From assembly GCF_019903425.1 (NCBI RefSeq), contig NZ_JACHUZ010000013.1, positions 2,052,361-2,116,360 of the forward strand: a stretch of DNA of 64,000 nt, given 5' to 3'. The stretch comes from Vreelandella halophila. GTDB taxonomy: Bacteria > Pseudomonadota > Gammaproteobacteria > Pseudomonadales > Oleiphilaceae. The translations under genes were made by a program, and so were the position numbers. The notes below the pieces were generated by a model. It was not told where the DNA came from and did no database searches. It worked only from the letters and a program-made list of their open reading frames with translations. This document shows, piece by piece, positions 31,910 to 41,770 of this stretch (within the stretch, counting starts at the first letter, position 1; each line of letters begins with the position of its first letter).

Positions 31910-32557
31910 GTGGCCGAAGAAGACGAACAGTGGGAAGCGTTCAAGCGCTGGTGGAAGCAGAACGGTTCCAGTGTATTGATGGGCATTGCCATCGTGGTTC
32001 TGGGTATAGCCGGCTGGCAGTACTGGGAGGCGCGTGAAGCGGCGGCCCGCGCGGAGGCTCGCCAGGGTTTTGACAGCGTCATCAGCACCCTGCAGTCGGA
32101 CGAGGAGACCGAGGAGCGGCTTTCCTCCATGGAATATGCTCTGGACAATCTCAAGGACAGCCAGCCGGACAGCCCCTACACGGTGTTCTCCGCCATGGTT
32201 GCGGCGAACGTCTATATGCAGGAGTCCCGCCCGGAAGACGCGAGTGAAGAGCTGGAATGGGCTCTGCAGCAGGCAGGCGGTGAGCCGCTGCCACGTGTGA
32301 TCCGTCTGCGGCTGGCCCGCGCCCAGCTTGCCAGCGGCGATGCTGATAGTGCGCTCTCGACGCTGGAAGGCCTTGATGACGCCGGGGAATTTGCGCCCCT
32401 GTTCCATGAGCTCAGGGGGGATGCACACCATGCCGCCGGGAATGAGGACGCAGCGCGGGAAGCCTACCAGGCAGCGCGTGACTCCCACGGTGAGGATGTG
32501 AATGATCGTCTGCTTGAACTCAAGCTCAGTGACCTTGCCGTAATGGAGGAGGGTTGA
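31910..32557 (+). CDS. yfgM: YfgM family TPR-like inner-membrane protein
   Basis: Ancillary SecYEG-associated protein proposed to link translocation to periplasmic chaperones. 215 residues with a GTG start at 31910. An acidic, Trp-containing N-terminus (EEDEQWEAFKRWWKQNG) precedes one TM (about 22-40, VLMGIAIVVLGIAGWQYW) and periplasmic TPR-like helices, including YTVFSAMVAANVYMQESRPE and FHELRGDAHHAAGNEDAARE. The stop overlaps the bamB start by one base (TGATG). Confidence 0.94.
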   Translation: MAEEDEQWEAFKRWWKQNGSSVLMGIAIVVLGIAGWQYWEAREAAARAEARQGFDSVISTLQSDEETEERLSSMEYALDNLKDSQPDSPYTVFSAMVAANVYMQESRPEDASEELEWALQQAGGEPLPRVIRLRLARAQLASGDADSALSTLEGLDDAGEFAPLFHELRGDAHHAAGNEDAAREAYQAARDSHGEDVNDRLLELKLSDLAVMEEG

Positions 32558-33720
32558 TGCGGGCACCTACCGCAGCCTGGCGCTGCCTGATGATCTGTGT
32601 TGTCGCCGGTGTTGTACTCGCCGGGTGCAGCAGTTCCGAGCCCCGGGAGCAGCCGGCGCCCGTTCCCGAGGTCAGCGGTGACGCGGAGGTCCGCGAGATC
32701 TGGAGCCGCCGTGTCGGGGAGGGAATGGATGGCCAGTACCTCTTCCTGTCCCCCGGAATCCAGGAGGAGACGGTCTACGCCGCCACCCAGAACGGCTATA
32801 TCACCGCCTATAACGCCCGCAACGGCCGGCGTGACTGGTGGGAAAAGCTGGATGAGCGCCTTCTTGCCGGCGTGGGGGTGGACTCGGACCACCTCTACGT
32901 GGTGACCCGCAATGGTGAGCTTATTGCCCTTTCCCATGAAGGCGAGGAGCAGTGGCGCGCCTCGCTGCCGAACGAGGCCCTGGTGCCGCCCCAGAGCAAT
33001 GGGCGCTATGTGGTCGTGCAGACCATCGACGGCGAGCTGCTGGCGTTCAGCCAGTCCAATGGCAACCGGCGCTGGCAGTACGACAGCAACATGCCGGTGC
33101 TCAGCTTCCGCGGCAACGCCACACCCTGGATGGATGGCAGTCGCGTGATCGCCGGCTTCGATAATGGACGGGTTGTAGCGCTGGATGTGAACAGTGGCGC
33201 GGTTCAGTGGGAGCAGAGGCTGGCTCAGTCAGCAGGCAGAACCGAGCTTGAGCGGTTGGTGGACGTGGATTCATCGCCCCATGTGGTGGACGACACCGTC
33301 TATGTGAGTGCCTATCAGGGCAGCGTCACGGCACTGGAACTGCGCTCCGGCGAGGAGCGCTGGAGTCGTGAGCTGTCGAGTCTGGAGGCGCCCGCCGTCA
33401 CCGATGAACAGGTCGTGGCCGCTGGTGCCGATGGAACTCTTGTGGGTTTCGAGCGCGCTTCGCGCAGCGAACTATGGCGTCATCGTGAGCTGGCCTGGCG
33501 TCAGCCGACGGCTCCCGTGGCTCTGGGTAGCCACGCCGTTGTAGGGGATTTCGAGGGCTACCTCTATGCGGTTGATGCCACTGACGGCACCATGGATGGG
33601 CGTGTTCTCGTCGATGATGAAGGCCTGCGCACGGACCCCATCCGCTTCCGTGACCGGGTGATCGTCTTCGGTAACGGGGGCTGGCTGGCCTCCTATCATG
33701 TACGGGAAGGTGACCGCTGA
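32557..33720 (+). CDS. bamB: Outer-membrane assembly lipoprotein BamB
   Basis: Beta-propeller lipoprotein of the BAM complex. ATG 32557 (387 residues) is preferred to the adjoining TTG because of the TGATG coupling with yfgM. The lipobox is VVLAGC. The mature part is an eight-bladed PQQ-like propeller with repeats such as [46 protein letters not shown] and [16 protein letters not shown]. The downstream der gene begins 6 bp after the stop. Confidence 0.97.
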   Translation: MRAPTAAWRCLMICVVAGVVLAGCSSSEPREQPAPVPEVSGDAEVREIWSRRVGEGMDGQYLFLSPGIQEETVYAATQNGYITAYNARNGRRDWWEKLDERLLAGVGVDSDHLYVVTRNGELIALSHEGEEQWRASLPNEALVPPQSNGRYVVVQTIDGELLAFSQSNGNRRWQYDSNMPVLSFRGNATPWMDGSRVIAGFDNGRVVALDVNSGAVQWEQRLAQSAGRTELERLVDVDSSPHVVDDTVYVSAYQGSVTALELRSGEERWSRELSSLEAPAVTDEQVVAAGADGTLVGFERASRSELWRHRELAWRQPTAPVALGSHAVVGDFEGYLYAVDATDGTMDGRVLVDDEGLRTDPIRFRDRVIVFGNGGWLASYHVREGDR

Positions 33721-33725
33721 AGTCC

Positions 33726-35150
33726 ATGACGCCCGTAATCGCCGTTGTCGGCCGCCCCAATGTGGGCAAGTCCACGCTGTTCAACCAGCTCACGCGCAGC
33801 CGGGATGCCCTGGTGGCCGACTTCTCGGGGCTGACCCGGGATCGCCAGTACGGCGAGGGCCGTCACCACGGACACCGCTTCATTGCCATTGATACCGGTG
33901 GCCTTGCCGGCGATGACGAGGGCATTGACCAGCTCATGGCGGGCCAGGCCGAGGCGGCCATCGAGGAGGCCGACGAGGTGCTGCTGGTGGTCGATGGCCG
34001 TGCCGGACTCACCCCGGGTGACGAGTACATCATCGACCGGCTCCGCCGCCAGGGTGTGAGCGCGCACCTGGTCGTCAACAAGACCGATGGCCAGGACGAG
34101 GACCAGGCCGCCGCCGAGTTCCATGGCCTTGGCTTTGATCCTCTCCATCGCATTTCCGCGGCCCATAACCGGGGTATCCGCAGTCTTCTGGACGAGGTGC
34201 TCGGCGATGCCGAAGCTCTGGAGGAGGACCCAGAGGAGGAAGAGGACGGGCGCATTCAGGTCGGGATTATCGGTCGGCCGAATGTGGGAAAGTCCACCCT
34301 GGTCAACCGCATTCTTGGTGAGGACCGGGTTGTGGTCTATGACGAACCCGGTACCACGAGGGACAGCATCCGGATTCCCTTCAGCCGCCGTGACCGTGAC
34401 TACACCCTGATCGATACTGCCGGCGTGCGTCGCCGGCGACAGGTCAAGGAGACGGTCGAGAAATTCTCGGTGGTGAAAACCCTCCAGTCCATCGAAAAAG
34501 CCCATGTCGTGATCGCGATGATCGATGCCCGCGAGGGGCTGGTGGACCAGGACATGCACCTGATCGGCTTTGCCCTGGACGCCGGGCGTGCCGTGGTGGT
34601 GGCGGTCAACAAGTGGGATGGCATGGATCCCGAGGACCGGCGTTGGCTGAAGGAACACCTGAAGTGGCGGCTGGGCTTTCTCGATTACGCCCGGATGCAC
34701 TTTATCTCGGCCCTGCACGGCACCGGAGTTGGGGATCTCTACGAGTCCATCGATGCGGGCTATGACTCCGCCATGGCCAAGTGGTCCACCAACCACCTGA
34801 CCCGTATTCTGCAGGATGCCGTTACCCAGCATCCGCCGCCCATTGTGCGGGGTCACCGCATCAAGCTGCGCTACGCTCACCAGGGTGGTTCATGCCCGCC
34901 GCGGATCGTGGTGCACGGCACACAGGCGGATGCCGTGCCCAGGGATTACCAGCGTTATCTGGAGAATACCTACCGTCGGGTTCTCAAGGTCGAGGCAACG
35001 CCCATTCGCTTTGAGTTCCGTTCGCCGGACAACCCCTTCGAGGGTCGCAAGAATACCCTCAACAAGCGCCAGAAGCAGAAGAAGGCGCGCCTGATGCAGC
35101 ACGTGAAGAAAAACGAGAAGCAGAGCAAGCGCCGCAAGAAACAGGGCTGA
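33726..35150 (+). CDS. der: Ribosome-associated GTPase Der (EngA)
   Basis: Essential GTPase with two tandem G domains that matures the 50S subunit. 474 residues. First G domain: [14 protein letters not shown] (about 9-22), DTGG and NKTDG. Second: [14 protein letters not shown] (about 181-194), DTAGVRRRR and NKWDG. A KH-like domain follows (about 355-440), and the tail is strongly basic ([20 protein letters not shown] and on). It ends the rlmN-der gene group and is convergent with pta, 6 bp away. Confidence 0.98.
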   Translation: MTPVIAVVGRPNVGKSTLFNQLTRSRDALVADFSGLTRDRQYGEGRHHGHRFIAIDTGGLAGDDEGIDQLMAGQAEAAIEEADEVLLVVDGRAGLTPGDEYIIDRLRRQGVSAHLVVNKTDGQDEDQAAAEFHGLGFDPLHRISAAHNRGIRSLLDEVLGDAEALEEDPEEEEDGRIQVGIIGRPNVGKSTLVNRILGEDRVVVYDEPGTTRDSIRIPFSRRDRDYTLIDTAGVRRRRQVKETVEKFSVVKTLQSIEKAHVVIAMIDAREGLVDQDMHLIGFALDAGRAVVVAVNKWDGMDPEDRRWLKEHLKWRLGFLDYARMHFISALHGTGVGDLYESIDAGYDSAMAKWSTNHLTRILQDAVTQHPPPIVRGHRIKLRYAHQGGSCPPRIVVHGTQADAVPRDYQRYLENTYRRVLKVEATPIRFEFRSPDNPFEGRKNTLNKRQKQKKARLMQHVKKNEKQSKRRKKQG

Positions 35151-35156
35151 GGCGCT

Positions 35157-37292
35157 TCAGGCCAGCCCCTGATCCGCCACCTGCTTCGCCTGTATCGCCG
35201 TCAGCGCGATCGTGAAGACAATATCCTCCACCATGGCCCCCCTTGAGAGGTCGTTCACCGGCTTACGCAGGCCCTGCAGCATGGGGCCGATGCTAACCAC
35301 GTTGGCGCTGCGCTGTACCGCCTTGTAGGTGGTGTTGCCGGTGTTCAGGTCCGGGAACACGAAGACAGTGGCCCGGCCCGCCACCGGACTGTCCGGCGCC
35401 TTGCTGCGGGCGACGCTCTCAATGGCGGCAGCGTCGTACTGCAGCGGACCGTCGATGATCAGCTCCGGGCGCCGCTCGCTGGCGATGGCCGTCGCCTGAC
35501 GCACCTTTTCCACATCATCCCCGCTGCCGGAACTGCCAGTGCTGTAGCTGATCATCGCCACCCGTGGCGTGATGCCGAAGGTCGTTGCGGAGTCCGCGCT
35601 CTGGATGGCGATGTCTGCCAGCTCTTCGGCGTCCGGGTCCGGGTTCACGGCGCAGTCACCGTAGACCCGCACCTGGTCCGGCAGGCACATGAAGAACACG
35701 GAAGAGACGATCCGCGCAGCCTGGTGGGTCTTGATCAGCTGCAGGGCGGGGCGGATGGTATTGGCGGTTGTGTGCACCGCGCCGGAAACGAGCCCGTCCA
35801 TCTCATCCAGGGCCACCATCAGGGTGGCCAGCATCACGTTATCCTCCAGTAGGGCCCGGGCCATGTCGGGCTTCATACCCTTGTGCCGGCGCAGCGCCAC
35901 CATGCTGTCCACATAGCTGTCGCGCACCTCGTCCGGGTCGATGATCCGGATGCTGTCGGGCAGGGTGATGTCCCGGGAATGGGCCACGGAATGGATGTGG
36001 TCCGGTTTGCCCACCAGTACACACTCGGCGATGCCCTTTTCCTGGCAGCGCGCGGCGGCCTGCAGTGTCCTCGGCTCGTCGCCCTCCGGCAGGATGATGC
36101 GTTTGCCGGCCTCACGGGCGCGGCGGGTCAGAAGATAACGGAACGCCGGCGGTGACAGGCGGGGTTCACGGTCCACCGCCAGCTGGTCGCGCAGCCACTC
36201 GGCATCGATGGCCTCGGCGGTGGTCTCCATGACCTTCTCGATGCGCTCTGTGTCGTCCACGGGTACGGCAATCGCCATGGACGCCAGGCAGTGGGTGGTG
36301 TGATAGGTATCCATGCTGGAGGTCATGATCGGCAGGCCGGTTTCCAGCGCCGAACGGATGAAGGTCAGGGTCTGGTCACTGGGCCTGAGTCCGCCGGTCA
36401 GGACCAGCCCCGCCAGGGGAATCCCCGAAAGTGCCGCCAGCGCAGCCGCGACGATGATGTCCTCACGATCACCGGGGGTAACCAGCAGCGTGCCTGGCCG
36501 GAGCGTTGCCACCATGTTGGGAATGGTGCGGGAGGCGATGCTGACGCGGCGCACCCGCCGACGGTCCATGTCGCCACTGTGCAGACGCTCGGCGTCCAGT
36601 TCCCGGGCTATGTCACTGACCCGGGGTTCCACCAGTTGCGGACGCCAAGGAATGGCTCCGATCAGTCTCAGGTGGCCGTCCCGCAGGGGTGGGCATTCGC
36701 TGGCCCAGTCGTGCACCGGATCCGGCTCCGTGTCGTCGGTGGCCAGCGGCAGACTGTGGCCGGTGGGTTCGCCAAGGCGGTTCAGGATGGCACCGATCAC
36801 CGGGGTCGATCCGGATTCCGAGAAGATGCGGATTGTGAAATTCAGGCGCTCGCCGAGTTCCTCGGGCCCGCGTTCGCCTGGGGCGCTTACCAGGATCACC
36901 TGTGCGTCCAGGTTACGGGCCATCTCCACATTCAGGCGCTGGGTGTAGCTTTCCTGGCTGTCCGGCACCAGCCCTTCCACGATGACCACATCGCAGTCCT
37001 CGCAGGACTCATGGTAGCGGCTGACCATGTCCTCCATGAACTCGCCGGAGCGCCCCTGGTTGATCCGCTCCTGGGCATGGCGCAGGGAAACCGGCGTGGA
37101 GGGTTCAAGGTTGGTGCGGGCGCGGACGAAGTGGACGGAGGCGTCCGAGTCCTCGCCCATGGCGCTCTGGGCCACGGGCTTGAAGAAGCCCACGCGCAGC
37201 CCCAGGCGGTCCAGCGCCCGCACCAAGCCCAGGCATACGGAAGTGAGCCCGGAGTGCAGGTCAGTTGGCGTAATGAACAGGTTCTGGGCCAT
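35157..37292 (-). CDS. pta: Phosphate acetyltransferase (long form)
   Basis: Converts acetyl-CoA and phosphate to acetyl phosphate. 711 residues, the long enterobacterial/Pseudomonas form: an N-terminal dethiobiotin-synthetase-like P-loop region (LFITPTDLHSGLTSVCLGLV), a central DRTGG-type domain (about 215-330), and the C-terminal catalytic PTA domain (about 385-705) with ARRILPEG-like RIILPEGDEPRTLQAAARCQ, MVALDEMDGLVSGAVHTTAN and MISYSTGSSGSGDDVEKV. Its ATG shares one base with the ackA stop (TGATG), so it is translationally coupled as the last gene of the ackA-pta pair. Confidence 0.97.
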   Translation of the reverse strand: MAQNLFITPTDLHSGLTSVCLGLVRALDRLGLRVGFFKPVAQSAMGEDSDASVHFVRARTNLEPSTPVSLRHAQERINQGRSGEFMEDMVSRYHESCEDCDVVIVEGLVPDSQESYTQRLNVEMARNLDAQVILVSAPGERGPEELGERLNFTIRIFSESGSTPVIGAILNRLGEPTGHSLPLATDDTEPDPVHDWASECPPLRDGHLRLIGAIPWRPQLVEPRVSDIARELDAERLHSGDMDRRRVRRVSIASRTIPNMVATLRPGTLLVTPGDREDIIVAAALAALSGIPLAGLVLTGGLRPSDQTLTFIRSALETGLPIMTSSMDTYHTTHCLASMAIAVPVDDTERIEKVMETTAEAIDAEWLRDQLAVDREPRLSPPAFRYLLTRRAREAGKRIILPEGDEPRTLQAAARCQEKGIAECVLVGKPDHIHSVAHSRDITLPDSIRIIDPDEVRDSYVDSMVALRRHKGMKPDMARALLEDNVMLATLMVALDEMDGLVSGAVHTTANTIRPALQLIKTHQAARIVSSVFFMCLPDQVRVYGDCAVNPDPDAEELADIAIQSADSATTFGITPRVAMISYSTGSSGSGDDVEKVRQATAIASERRPELIIDGPLQYDAAAIESVARSKAPDSPVAGRATVFVFPDLNTGNTTYKAVQRSANVVSIGPMLQGLRKPVNDLSRGAMVEDIVFTIALTAIQAKQVADQGLA

Positions 37293-38488
37293 CAGGCGGT
37301 CCTCCCTGTGGTGGTCAGGCGCTGCGTGTCAAGTGCGATCATCTGTTCCTCGTCCGTGGGGATCACCAGCACCGGAGGCGTACCGGGGGCGTGAATGGCG
37401 GCGGCCGACTCCGGGTTGCGGTTGGACGCCTCATCCAGCGCCAGCCCGAAAATGCTCAGGTGCGCCAGGGTCCGTTGCCGCACCAGCGGGCTGTTCTCAC
37501 CGATGCCGCCTGTGAATACCAAGGCGTCCAGGCGCTCCAGAGAGGCCATCATGGCACCGATGTAGCGTGCCAGCCGGAAACAGAAGACGTTAACGGCCAG
37601 ATTGGCCTGTTCATGACCGTCCTGGGCAGCCTCGGTGAGGGTGCGCATGTCGTGACTGACCCCCGAGAGCCCCAGTAGGCCGCTTTCGCGGTTGAGCATG
37701 TCGTGTATGGCCTCGGCGCCGTAGCCCCGACGCAGGAGGAAATCAAAAAGACCCGGGTCCACGTCGCCGCTGCGGGTCCCCATGACCAAGCCCTCCAGGG
37801 GTGTCAGGCCCATGCTGGTGTCCACGCTCCGGCCATTCCGGACAGCGGTGACACTGCAGCCATTGCCGAGGTGGGCGGAGATGATGGAAGTGCGTTCGGG
37901 CGGGCGCTCCAGCCAGCCCGCGGCCTGCTGCAGGATCCAGCGGTGGCTGGTGCCGTGGAAGCCGTAGCGGCGCACCCCGTGATCGTGGTAAAGGGCCTGG
38001 GGGACGGCGTAGTGATACGCCGTCGCTGGCAGTGACTGGTGGAAAGCGGTATCGAATACGGCCACTTGGGGACAGTCGGGGTATAGGGATCGCGTGGCGC
38101 GGATGCCGGCAAGGTTGGCTGGATTGTGCAGAGGCGCCAGTGTACTGCAGCCATCAATGGCCGCGGTGACCTGATCGTCGATCAGTGCTGAATCCGTGAA
38201 GGCCTCGCCGCCATGGACCACGCGGTGGCCCACCGCGTCCGGCTCGCGGGAGAGCAGGCCCTGAGTCTTGAGGCGCTTCAGGCAGGCTTCCAGCGCTTCA
38301 TGGTGACCACTGCCGCTGGCGAGGGACTCACTGGCGCTCTGCGGTGCCTTCTGGTTCAGGGTGGGGTTGTCCGTACCCAACCGCTCCGCCAGGAAGGCGC
38401 CCAGGACCTGGTAGTCGGGGGCGGTCGCCAGTGTCAGTTTCAGTGATGAGCTGCCGGCATTGATGATGAGCAGATGCTGTTGATCCAT
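37292..38488 (-). CDS. ackA: Acetate kinase
   Basis: Interconverts acetyl phosphate and acetate with ATP synthesis. 398 residues. Family signatures: LIINAGSSSLKLTL at the N-terminus, HRVVHGGE, VFDTAFHQSLPATAYHYAVP, YGFHGTSHRW, ISAHLGNGCSV, SMGLTPLEGLVMGTRSGDVD and FTGGIGENSPLVRQ. The ribosome site (AGGA) overlaps the stop codon of the upstream diguanylate cyclase/phosphodiesterase gene 9 bp away. With pta it forms the acetate overflow / substrate-level phosphorylation pathway. Confidence 0.98.
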   Translation of the reverse strand: MDQQHLLIINAGSSSLKLTLATAPDYQVLGAFLAERLGTDNPTLNQKAPQSASESLASGSGHHEALEACLKRLKTQGLLSREPDAVGHRVVHGGEAFTDSALIDDQVTAAIDGCSTLAPLHNPANLAGIRATRSLYPDCPQVAVFDTAFHQSLPATAYHYAVPQALYHDHGVRRYGFHGTSHRWILQQAAGWLERPPERTSIISAHLGNGCSVTAVRNGRSVDTSMGLTPLEGLVMGTRSGDVDPGLFDFLLRRGYGAEAIHDMLNRESGLLGLSGVSHDMRTLTEAAQDGHEQANLAVNVFCFRLARYIGAMMASLERLDALVFTGGIGENSPLVRQRTLAHLSIFGLALDEASNRNPESAAAIHAPGTPPVLVIPTDEEQMIALDTQRLTTTGRTA

Positions 38489-38497
38489 GTCGGCATC

Positions 38498-40900
38498 CTA
38501 ACCGTCCATGTGGTCGCTGCACCAGAGCAGGAACTCGCGCTCACTGAGGGGATGGGTGAACAGGAAACCCTGAGCGTAGTCGCAGCGCTCCGTGCCAAGG
38601 AACTCCAGTTGATCCTGGTATTCAACGCCTTCGGCAACCACCTTAAGACCCAGACTGTGGGCCATATTGATGATGGCGCTCACCAGTGCGGTGTCGTCGG
38701 AGTCGCGGTTCAGATCGCCGACAAAGGATTTGTCGATCTTGAGGGTATCGAAGGGGTAATTCTTAAGGTAGCCCAGGGCCGAATAGCCGGTTCCGAAGTC
38801 ATCCACGGACAGACGTACCCCCATCGCATCAAGGTCGTGGAGCACGCGGTCTGTTTCCAGATTGTTGTCCAGGATCAGCCGCTCGGTAATCTCCAGTTCC
38901 AGATACTGGCCCTCCAGGCCGGTTTCCTCCAGTGCGGCACTGACTGTCTCCACGAAGTGTGGGTCGCGGAACTGGCGGGGTGAAACATTGACCGCCATGA
39001 TTATCGGGTCACCCGTCTGCTTCTGCCAGCGGCTGACCGCCCGGCAGGCCTCCCGGATCACCCAGCGGCCGATGGATATGATGAGACCGGTTTCTTCAGC
39101 CAGCGGAATGAAGCGGTCCGGGGGCACCATGCCGAGCGTGGCATTGTTCCAGCGCAGCAGCGCCTCCGCGCCCATGATGCGACTGTCGCCGAGCCGCAGT
39201 ATCGGCTGGAAGCGCAACTCGAATTCCTGCATTTCCAGCGCGCGCCGGAGCAGGCTCTCCGTCTGGAGGCGCTCCTGGGAGACCTCCTTCATTTCCGGGG
39301 CGAAACGCTGGAAGGAGCTCTTGCCCCGGTTCTTGGCTTCGTACATCGCGGCGTCCGCGTTCTGCAGCAGGTTGGTGCTGTTGTCGCCGTCACCGGGGTA
39401 GATGGCGATGCCGATACTGGTGCTCACAAACAGCTCATGCCCGGCGATGTTGAACGGTGGTACGAAGGTCTGGAGGATACGTTCGGCCACCTGTTCCGTG
39501 GCCCCGGGAGAGGCCAGGGTGGGAAGGATGATCAGGAACTCATCCCCACCCAGGCGGGCGACGGTGCTGGTGCCGCGCAGGCAGGCGGAGATTCGGCGTG
39601 AGGCCTCGATCAGCATGTTGTCGCCGGCGTCGTGGCCCATGGTGTCATTGACGTGTTTGAAGTTGTCCAGGTCCAGGAACATGACGCCCACCATGGTCTG
39701 ATCCCGTCGCGCCTGCGCGAGGGCAAGCTTGAGGCGGTCGAGCGCCAGCATCCGGTTGGGCAGGCCCGTGAGGATGTCGTAGTTGGCCTGTCGCAGGAGC
39801 TGCTGTTCGTAACGTTTGCGGATGCTGATGTCTTCTCCCAGGATCAGGTAATGGGAGGGGTGTTCGTCATCGTTGCGGATGGGGGTAACCACCACCTGTT
39901 CCCAGAAACGCTCGCCATTGTCCCGCGTGCGCTGCATTTCCCCCTGCCACACGCCTACCCGCTGGACCTGCAGGCGCACATTGTTCCACAGCTCACGGTT
40001 CTCTTCCTCGCTGAGTGTGTCCGCCGTGAGAAACACCGGGTGGTGGCCGAGCACATCGTCCATGAGCAGGCCGGTAAGCTGTAGGAACTTGTTGTTGACG
40101 TATTCAATCTGCCAGCTGCGGTCACAGATGATGACCGAAGAGGGGCTCTGTTCCAGAGCCAGGGATAGTTTGCGGATTTCCGCTTCGTCCACCTTCTGGC
40201 GCTCCAGGTCCTCACGCAGACGCGCACGCATGCTGTTGATGGCTTCCGTGACATGGTCCAGTTCGTCCTGGCCCCGGAGTGACCGTGAAGGACGATCCAG
40301 TATCAGGGGCTTGTTCAGGTTCTGCAGCGTGAACTGGCGTGCGTAGTTGGCCATGGTGGTGAGATGGCGTGCCACGAAATAGTGGAAGATCCACAGCAGC
40401 AGCAGTGACAGGAAGAAGGTGCGCAGCGACTGGGTGGTGAGGATGACGCGGACGTTGCGCCTGAGGTTCACCCATGCCCCTTTGAGGCTGGCGGTGACAG
40501 TTACATGCCCCAGCTGTTCCCCGTCATACTCAAGATCGAATTCATGGGTGGCGGTGCCGTTGTTCTCTGGAATACTGCCGGCGCGGATGACCCCTTCAGG
40601 CTCCATTTGAAGCCTTGCATGAGCAATGTCCGGAAGGCTGGTGATGCCCTCAAGCTGCACCTTGATCAACTCATGGTCGATGGCCCAGGCACTGCTGGCA
40701 AGGCTGTTGCTGTAGCCGGCCTCAATCACACGGAGGCGCTGTTCGATGCTGGCGACATCCGAGCGGTAGCTTACCCACAGCTGAACGGCCGCGGCGACAA
40801 GGGTGAAAATGGAGCTGCACAGAACGATCAGCCCCAGCAGTCGTAGAGACAGGGGCGAACGGACAATGGGGCTCCGGGACCAGGACAGGGGGTTACGCAT
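38498..40900 (-). CDS. Membrane PAS-GGDEF-EAL c-di-GMP signalling protein
   Basis: 800-residue sensor that may make or degrade cyclic-di-GMP. Order: TM1 (about 18-42), periplasmic sensor region (45-150), TM2 (about 155-175), a HAMP-like linker (about 175-235), PAS domain (about 250-365), GGDEF domain (about 370-530) with intact ARLGGDEF, and EAL domain (about 545-795) with AEALLRW, NVSPRQF and DDFGTGYSALGYLK. The inhibitory RxxD site before GGDEF reads RGTS, so product feedback through it is unlikely. Both active-site signatures look intact, so the net activity cannot be told. It is followed 9 bp later by ackA, apparently in the same transcript. Confidence 0.95.
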   Translation of the reverse strand: MRNPLSWSRSPIVRSPLSLRLLGLIVLCSSIFTLVAAAVQLWVSYRSDVASIEQRLRVIEAGYSNSLASSAWAIDHELIKVQLEGITSLPDIAHARLQMEPEGVIRAGSIPENNGTATHEFDLEYDGEQLGHVTVTASLKGAWVNLRRNVRVILTTQSLRTFFLSLLLLWIFHYFVARHLTTMANYARQFTLQNLNKPLILDRPSRSLRGQDELDHVTEAINSMRARLREDLERQKVDEAEIRKLSLALEQSPSSVIICDRSWQIEYVNNKFLQLTGLLMDDVLGHHPVFLTADTLSEEENRELWNNVRLQVQRVGVWQGEMQRTRDNGERFWEQVVVTPIRNDDEHPSHYLILGEDISIRKRYEQQLLRQANYDILTGLPNRMLALDRLKLALAQARRDQTMVGVMFLDLDNFKHVNDTMGHDAGDNMLIEASRRISACLRGTSTVARLGGDEFLIILPTLASPGATEQVAERILQTFVPPFNIAGHELFVSTSIGIAIYPGDGDNSTNLLQNADAAMYEAKNRGKSSFQRFAPEMKEVSQERLQTESLLRRALEMQEFELRFQPILRLGDSRIMGAEALLRWNNATLGMVPPDRFIPLAEETGLIISIGRWVIREACRAVSRWQKQTGDPIIMAVNVSPRQFRDPHFVETVSAALEETGLEGQYLELEITERLILDNNLETDRVLHDLDAMGVRLSVDDFGTGYSALGYLKNYPFDTLKIDKSFVGDLNRDSDDTALVSAIINMAHSLGLKVVAEGVEYQDQLEFLGTERCDYAQGFLFTHPLSEREFLLWCSDHMDG

Positions 40901-41041
40901 GGGGCGGCGACTCGACTACCGTTTGGTCGGGGTTGGGTTACCGGAATTTCACACTATAGCAGTAAGGACATGAGTCGTCGCATGGGCCAGCGGTTGCTGT
41001 GGACGATGTCTGAGAAGGGGATAACAGAAAAGGAGGGAAAA

Positions 41042-41116
41042 TGGCGTCCCGTAGGGGACTCGAACCCCTGTTACTGCCGTGAAAGGGCAGTGTCCTAACC
41101 ACTAGACGAACGGGAC
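41042..41116 (-). tRNA. tRNA-Glu (anticodon TTC)
   Basis: 75 bases including the encoded CCA. The acceptor GTCCCGT pairs with ACGGGAC; discriminator G. The anticodon stem CTGCC/GGCAG encloses CTTTCAC, giving anticodon TTC. The T arm AGGGG-TTCGAGT-CCCCT is canonical. Transcribed leftwards, between the GGDEF-EAL gene and the small secreted-protein gene. Confidence 0.97.
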
Positions 41117-41142
41117 GCGACGCCATGCGTTACAGGATGCGC

Positions 41143-41171
41143 ACTTTATGGAAGCTGGGGCGGGCTGTCAA
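41143..41171 (-). promoter_or_regulatory. Promoter of tRNA-Glu
   Basis: On the minus strand a perfect TTGACA (41166-41171) is followed after 17 bp by TAAAGT (41143-41148), 26 bp before the tRNA 5' end. The -35 box overlaps the 3' end of the preceding minus-strand gene. Confidence 0.7.
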
Positions 41172-41770
41172 CCATTATCTGAACCAGTCCGGGCAGCCGG
41201 GCCCCGCAGGCAGGCCTTGAAGGTTGTTCCGATCCCGCGGAGTACCGTGGCCGCATCCGTCTCCCGGTAGCGCTTGAAAAGGGCCTCCGCGACTGGTTTG
41301 TGGCGGGGGGAAAGTTGCCCGCGGACCTCCTCCAGCGTACCGCCGGCGAAGGCGGCCAGGGCGATTTCATAGCGGATCTTGTTCTCGCCGGCGCAGCGGT
41401 AGAAAAGATCTTCCCGGGTGCCGGGCTCGGGCTCGCCTCGCGCTTCATGAACCTGGCGGGCGCAGCGGGCAAAGCGGGCATGGATGTTGGAGTAGGTGCC
41501 GGCCGGGCCCTCCTCATCAAGGGCCCTGTGGAGCTGGTTGATACGCCGGGAACCGGCATCGCTCAGCCCGGGCAGGGTGTCCCTCAGGATGGCCGGGGAC
41601 AGGCCCTGCTCCATGAGCTGCATCGAGGTGATGTATTGGCTGGCGATCAGGCCACACGCCTGATAGCTGGCCCCCTCGAAGGCCCTGACGCTGTTCGTGC
41701 GCTCGGCCGTGGCCGGAAAGGCCAGGGCGAGCAGTAGCCCCGCCAGGGCCAGTCGGCCTTCTCGGGTCAT
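41168..41770 (-). CDS. Small secreted protein of unknown function
   Basis: 200 residues beginning with a clear Sec signal peptide (REGRLALAGLLLALAFPATA, cleavage before ERTNS). The mature protein is mostly helical and rich in charged residues, with four cysteines (YQACGLIA, RCARQ, YRCAGENK, KACLRG) that could form two disulfides in the periplasm. I do not recognise the family. The start overlaps the 3' end of the SDR gene by 4 bp (ATGA), so both are probably translated from one message. Confidence 0.75.
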   Translation of the reverse strand: MTREGRLALAGLLLALAFPATAERTNSVRAFEGASYQACGLIASQYITSMQLMEQGLSPAILRDTLPGLSDAGSRRINQLHRALDEEGPAGTYSNIHARFARCARQVHEARGEPEPGTREDLFYRCAGENKIRYEIALAAFAGGTLEEVRGQLSPRHKPVAEALFKRYRETDAATVLRGIGTTFKACLRGPAARTGSDNG

